Origin: Brevundimonas sp. UBA5866
GTDB lineage: Bacteria > Pseudomonadota > Alphaproteobacteria > Caulobacterales > Caulobacteraceae
DNA: 8,863 nt
Reading direction: 5' to 3'
NCBI RefSeq assembly: GCF_002432125.1
Contig: NZ_DJFS01000082.1
Span: 1-8,863, forward strand
Notes under the pieces: model-generated
Told to the model about the DNA's origin: nothing
What the model saw: only the letters and a program-made list of their open reading frames with translations
The model's database searches: none
In this document: piece after piece, positions 6,861 to 8,863 of the stretch
Layout: every line of letters begins with the position of its first letter
Position numbering within the stretch: the stretch's first letter is position 1
Program-made: the position numbers and the translations under genes

Positions 6861-8156
6861 TCAGGATTGCGAGACAGGCGCGGACGCCGTCTCGACAGGA
6901 AGGGTTTGGACGCCAACCCGCTCGGCCTTGATAGCCGAGGTTTCAATCGGGGCCGGCTTGGAGCCCGGAACTGCGAGCGCAGCACCGGTCAGGCGGTTGA
7001 ACGGATCGGCTTGTTGCAGGGCCTGGGCAGTCTGTGCGCGGCGCATATTGGCCTCGACAGCGGCGCGTTCGGCCTCGAGCGGGGTGCAGACCTGCATCAC
7101 ATAGCTTTCGCCATCGCCGAACACAGCCTGACCGCGACGACGGTATTTGTCGTAAACCAGCGGCAGGGTGTTCTTGACGGCATCAAGACCCAGACCGCCC
7201 TTGCGGTCGATGTCCATCATCTCGCCCATGCACATCTTGCCGGGCTGGACGCACATGTTGACGATGGCGTTGAACAGGTGATCGTCAACACCGCCGTAAT
7301 AGGTCACCGGCACCTTCTCGCTGGGGCGTTCCAGCTCGAGGTAGGAATCGCGGTCAAGACCCTGACCGCCGGCGCGGACCTTGGCCACCCACTGGTCGAA
7401 GTCGCCCTCTTCCATACCGTGGAAGGCAAAGCGCATGTTCGAGAAACCGTCGCCCGAATAGTTGGCCGAGAAACCGGTGTAGCTGCCCGGACGGTTGATC
7501 ACGGCATGCAGCTTGGTCTCCATGCCCGGCATGGCGTAGATCTGGCCGGCCAGAGCCGGAATGTAGAAGCTGTTCATCACGCCCGAAGCGGTGATGTGGA
7601 AGCGGATCGGACGATCCACCGGCGCGGCCAGCTCGTTAACGGTCGCAATGCCGTATTGCGGATAGATGAACAGCCATTTCCAGTCGAGAGCCACGACCTC
7701 GACCTGAAGGACTTCATGGTCGGCGGTGATCGCCTGCGCCTTATCGATACGGTCCAGCGGGCGATACGGGTCGAGCAGGTGGGTACCGGCCCAAGTCACG
7801 GCACCCAGGCAGATGATGATCAGCAGCGGAACGGCCCAGATCACCAGCTCGAGATGGGTCGAGTGGTCCCAGTCGGGAGAATAGTCCTTCTCGACCTTCT
7901 TGTTCGAGGCGCGGTACTTCCAGGCGAAATACACCGTCAGCGCCATGACAGGCACGATGACGATGAGCATCAGAAGCACCGACACCACCAGAAGGTCGCG
8001 TTGCTGCATGGCGATATCACCGGCCGGAGCCAGGACGATCGCCTCGCAGCCCGACAGGGCGGCCATTAATGGCGCAAGGGCGAGCGGCCGCAGCAGACGC
8101 GATCTCAGCGCGCGGCGGACCGGATTGGCGGGGGTTGCGGGCAAGGTTTCGGTCAT
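6861..8156 (-). CDS. cyoA: Cytochrome bo3 ubiquinol oxidase subunit II, lipoprotein
   Basis: CyoA is the subunit II homologue of the quinol oxidase. The chosen ATG gives 431 residues with a signal sequence ending in lipobox LSGC (C37), two membrane helices (about 53-78 and 104-124) and a periplasmic cupredoxin fold. Landmarks are FAWKYRASN at 77-85, VVALDWKWLFIYPQYGIATV at 154-173, VMNSFYIPALAGQIYAMPGM at 193-212 and SANYSGDGFSNMRF at 230-243. The CuA cysteine and histidine ligands of cytochrome c oxidases are missing, as expected. E. coli CyoA has 315 residues; here a C-terminal extension from about 320 adds a tail ending in a Pro/Ala/Val-rich stretch. Upstream in-frame starts are an ATG at 8195 and a TTG at 8237. 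None has a strong ribosome binding site, so the exact start is uncertain, but 8156 fits the signal peptide. Confidence 0.96.
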   Translation of the reverse strand: MTETLPATPANPVRRALRSRLLRPLALAPLMAALSGCEAIVLAPAGDIAMQQRDLLVVSVLLMLIVIVPVMALTVYFAWKYRASNKKVEKDYSPDWDHSTHLELVIWAVPLLIIICLGAVTWAGTHLLDPYRPLDRIDKAQAITADHEVLQVEVVALDWKWLFIYPQYGIATVNELAAPVDRPIRFHITASGVMNSFYIPALAGQIYAMPGMETKLHAVINRPGSYTGFSANYSGDGFSNMRFAFHGMEEGDFDQWVAKVRAGGQGLDRDSYLELERPSEKVPVTYYGGVDDHLFNAIVNMCVQPGKMCMGEMMDIDRKGGLGLDAVKNTLPLVYDKYRRRGQAVFGDGESYVMQVCTPLEAERAAVEANMRRAQTAQALQQADPFNRLTGAALAVPGSKPAPIETSAIKAERVGVQTLPVETASAPVSQS

Positions 8157-8304
8157 TGCCACGGCCCCGTAGACCCAAGGACAAACATCGGACATTGGAC
8201 AATCCGTCCTATCCCGCGCGCAGGCTGCGCGGAGCAAAGGAGCGGCTCATTCATTCTATCAATATGGGCGCATTGACGCCCGGTCGCAGAGAACGGCATC
8301 TGTC
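8157..8304. promoter_or_regulatory. Divergent intergenic region, cyoA and MFS promoters
   Basis: This 148-nt gap separates cyoA (minus) from the MFS gene (plus) and must hold both promoters unless one gene is read from further away. On the minus strand TAGAAT (8259-8254) matches the -10 consensus at five of six positions, but no convincing -35 lies 16-18 nt upstream, so an activator may be needed. It would give an untranslated leader of about 90 nt. For the plus-strand gene I see no good -10/-35 pair. TTGACG at 8273-8278 is too close to the ATG for a normal leader. The part nearest cyoA has repeated TTGTCC motifs on the minus strand. Confidence 0.5.
8259..8281. repeat. Overlapping inverted repeats, candidate operator
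   Basis: TCAAT (8259-8263) and ATTGA (8272-8276) form a perfect inverted repeat with an 8-nt spacer. A second perfect repeat, GGGCG (8266-8270) with CGCCC (8277-8281), overlaps it. Both lie beside the candidate cyoA -10. This is not a canonical FNR/FixK box (TTGAT-N4-ATCAA), because arm orientation and spacing differ. A regulator-binding role is inferred from position and symmetry alone. Confidence 0.4.
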
Positions 8305-8863
8305 ATGAACGCTTCAGGCGCGCCTTCTTCCGAGTCCCTTGAACGGGACGCCAGCCAGATCAACGCGCGACATGGCAAAATCGACGCGGGTGAAATTGCT
8401 GTTGGCGTAATTATTGGCCGTACGTCGGAGTTTTTCGACTTCTTCGTCTATGCCATCGCCTCGGTCGTTGTCTTCCCGCAGTTGATCTTCCCGTACGCGG
8501 GTCCGCTGGGCGGAACTCTTCTTTCGTTTGCCGTTTTCGCGCTGGCTTTCCTCGCCCGCCCGATCGGCTCCTCGCTGTTTATTGCTGTGGACCGCAAGTT
8601 CGGTCGCGGCACCAAACTGACCATCGCCCTGTTCCTGCTGGGCATTTCGACCGTCTGCCTGGGCTTCCTGCCCAGCTATGAGACGGCCGGCCACTGGGCC
8701 GCTGTGATGCTGATCGTTCTGCGACTGGGTCAGGGCGTGGCCCTGGGCGGTACATGGGATGGCCTGGCCTCGCTGCTGGCCGTGTCGGCGCCGGCGAACA
8801 AAAAGGGCTGGTACGCTATGGTGCCCCAGCTGGGCGCACCGTTCGGCCTGATCGTGGCCAGCG
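8305..8863 (+). CDS. MFS transporter, MHS-like (metabolite:H+ symporter) family, N-terminal part
   Basis: The first 186 residues of a major facilitator superfamily permease are present, and the frame continues past the right edge. A soluble N-terminus of about 28 residues precedes GRTSEFFDFFVYAIASVVVF (39-57, helix 1), followed by helices at about 68-93, 105-123 and 131-160. The cytoplasmic loop 2-3 signature is RPIGSSLFIAVDRKFGRGTK (85-104), a variant of the MFS GxxxDRxGRR motif in which the usual Gly of the related symporters (SLFGHLGDR) is replaced. RLGQGVALGGTWDG (140-153) corresponds to the R-x-x-QG-x-x-x-GGEW motif of ProP/KgtP-type symporters, with Thr for Glu. The substrate cannot be told. 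The ATG at 8305 has only a weak AGAGAA upstream at long spacing. The gene is divergent from cyoA and shares its promoter region. Confidence 0.85.
   Translation, partial: MNASGAPSSESLERDASQINARHGKIDAGEIAVGVIIGRTSEFFDFFVYAIASVVVFPQLIFPYAGPLGGTLLSFAVFALAFLARPIGSSLFIAVDRKFGRGTKLTIALFLLGISTVCLGFLPSYETAGHWAAVMLIVLRLGQGVALGGTWDGLASLLAVSAPANKKGWYAMVPQLGAPFGLIVAS

Larger units (their letters stand above)
1186..8156 (-). other. Putative seven-gene operon cyoABCD-surf1-regB-regA
   Basis: Seven genes run in one direction with junctions of +8 nt (cyoA/B), +4 (cyoB/C), 1-nt overlap (cyoC/D), +8 (cyoD/surf1), 4-nt overlap (surf1/regB) and 4-nt overlap (regB/regA). No space exists for internal terminators, and three junctions imply translational coupling. 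The heme O synthase gene cyoE, which follows cyoD in E. coli, is absent; surf1 takes that place. One transcript is inferred from the spacing. Confidence 0.85.

Noticed and set aside
6867..8069. A 400-codon open frame on the plus strand, opposite cyoA
   Set aside because: It is an antisense shadow of cyoA, with composition typical of such shadows and no family resemblance.
8157..8237. The longer cyoA forms starting at 8237 (TTG) or 8195 (ATG)
   Set aside because: The extra residues do not improve the lipoprotein signal and neither start has a strong ribosome binding site. The ATG at 8195 remains possible.
8253..8268. A possible FNR/FixK box near the cyoA promoter
   Set aside because: On the minus strand TTGAT is followed by AGAA and then TGAAT, so the second half-site (ATCAA) is missing.
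8273..8301. A plus-strand promoter for the MFS gene using TTGACG at 8273-8278
   Set aside because: The -10 would be GCATCT at 8296-8301, a poor match that leaves almost no leader before the ATG at 8305.
8314..8694. A 126-codon open frame on the minus strand, opposite the MFS gene
   Set aside because: It is a shadow of the clear MFS frame and is Gln/Arg/Glu-rich without motifs.

Overview
The window (about 60% G+C or higher, dense, almost no spacer DNA) looks like the chromosome of an alphaproteobacterium. The evidence is a bo3-type quinol oxidase operon followed by a SURF1-like assembly factor and a RegB/RegA (PrrB/PrrA) redox two-component pair, all of typical alphaproteobacterial type. The long C-terminal extension of CyoA also fits that class. 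A finer placement (for example Caulobacterales) is only a guess.

Layout, left to right. Positions 1-905 (minus) hold the N-terminal half of thiC, cut by the window edge. Positions 906-1124 are its leader: a well-conserved TPP riboswitch aptamer (about 1024-1124), then an expression platform with hairpins, one of which can pair with the thiC Shine-Dalgarno. A short spacer (1125-1185) carries a possible thiC promoter and a perfect inverted repeat. From 1186 to 8156, all minus strand, lies a compact seven-gene run transcribed cyoA-cyoB-cyoC-cyoD-surf1-regB-regA. Adjacent genes are at most 8 nt apart or overlap by 1-4 nt. A 148-nt divergent intergenic region (8157-8304) separates it from a plus-strand MFS transporter gene, cut by the right edge.

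How the genes work together: CyoABCD form a proton-pumping heme-copper ubiquinol oxidase. Every key residue of the E. coli enzyme that I checked in CyoB is conserved, and CyoA lacks the CuA ligands, so electrons should come from quinol and not cytochrome c. The SURF1 protein sits where cyoE sits in E. coli and probably helps load heme into subunit I. RegB keeps the quinone-site motif, the redox-active cysteine position and the catalytic histidine of its family. RegA keeps the phosphoacceptor aspartate and a Fis-type helix-turn-helix. Co-transcription would tie production of a quinol-consuming oxidase to a regulator that reads the quinone pool. thiC is a separate, thiamine-controlled unit.

I saw no mobile elements, CRISPR arrays, tRNA or rRNA genes, and no clearly novel system. 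The points of most interest are the oxidase/redox-sensor gene fusion into one operon, the overlapping non-ATG start of regB, and possible operator structures in the two regulatory spacers.
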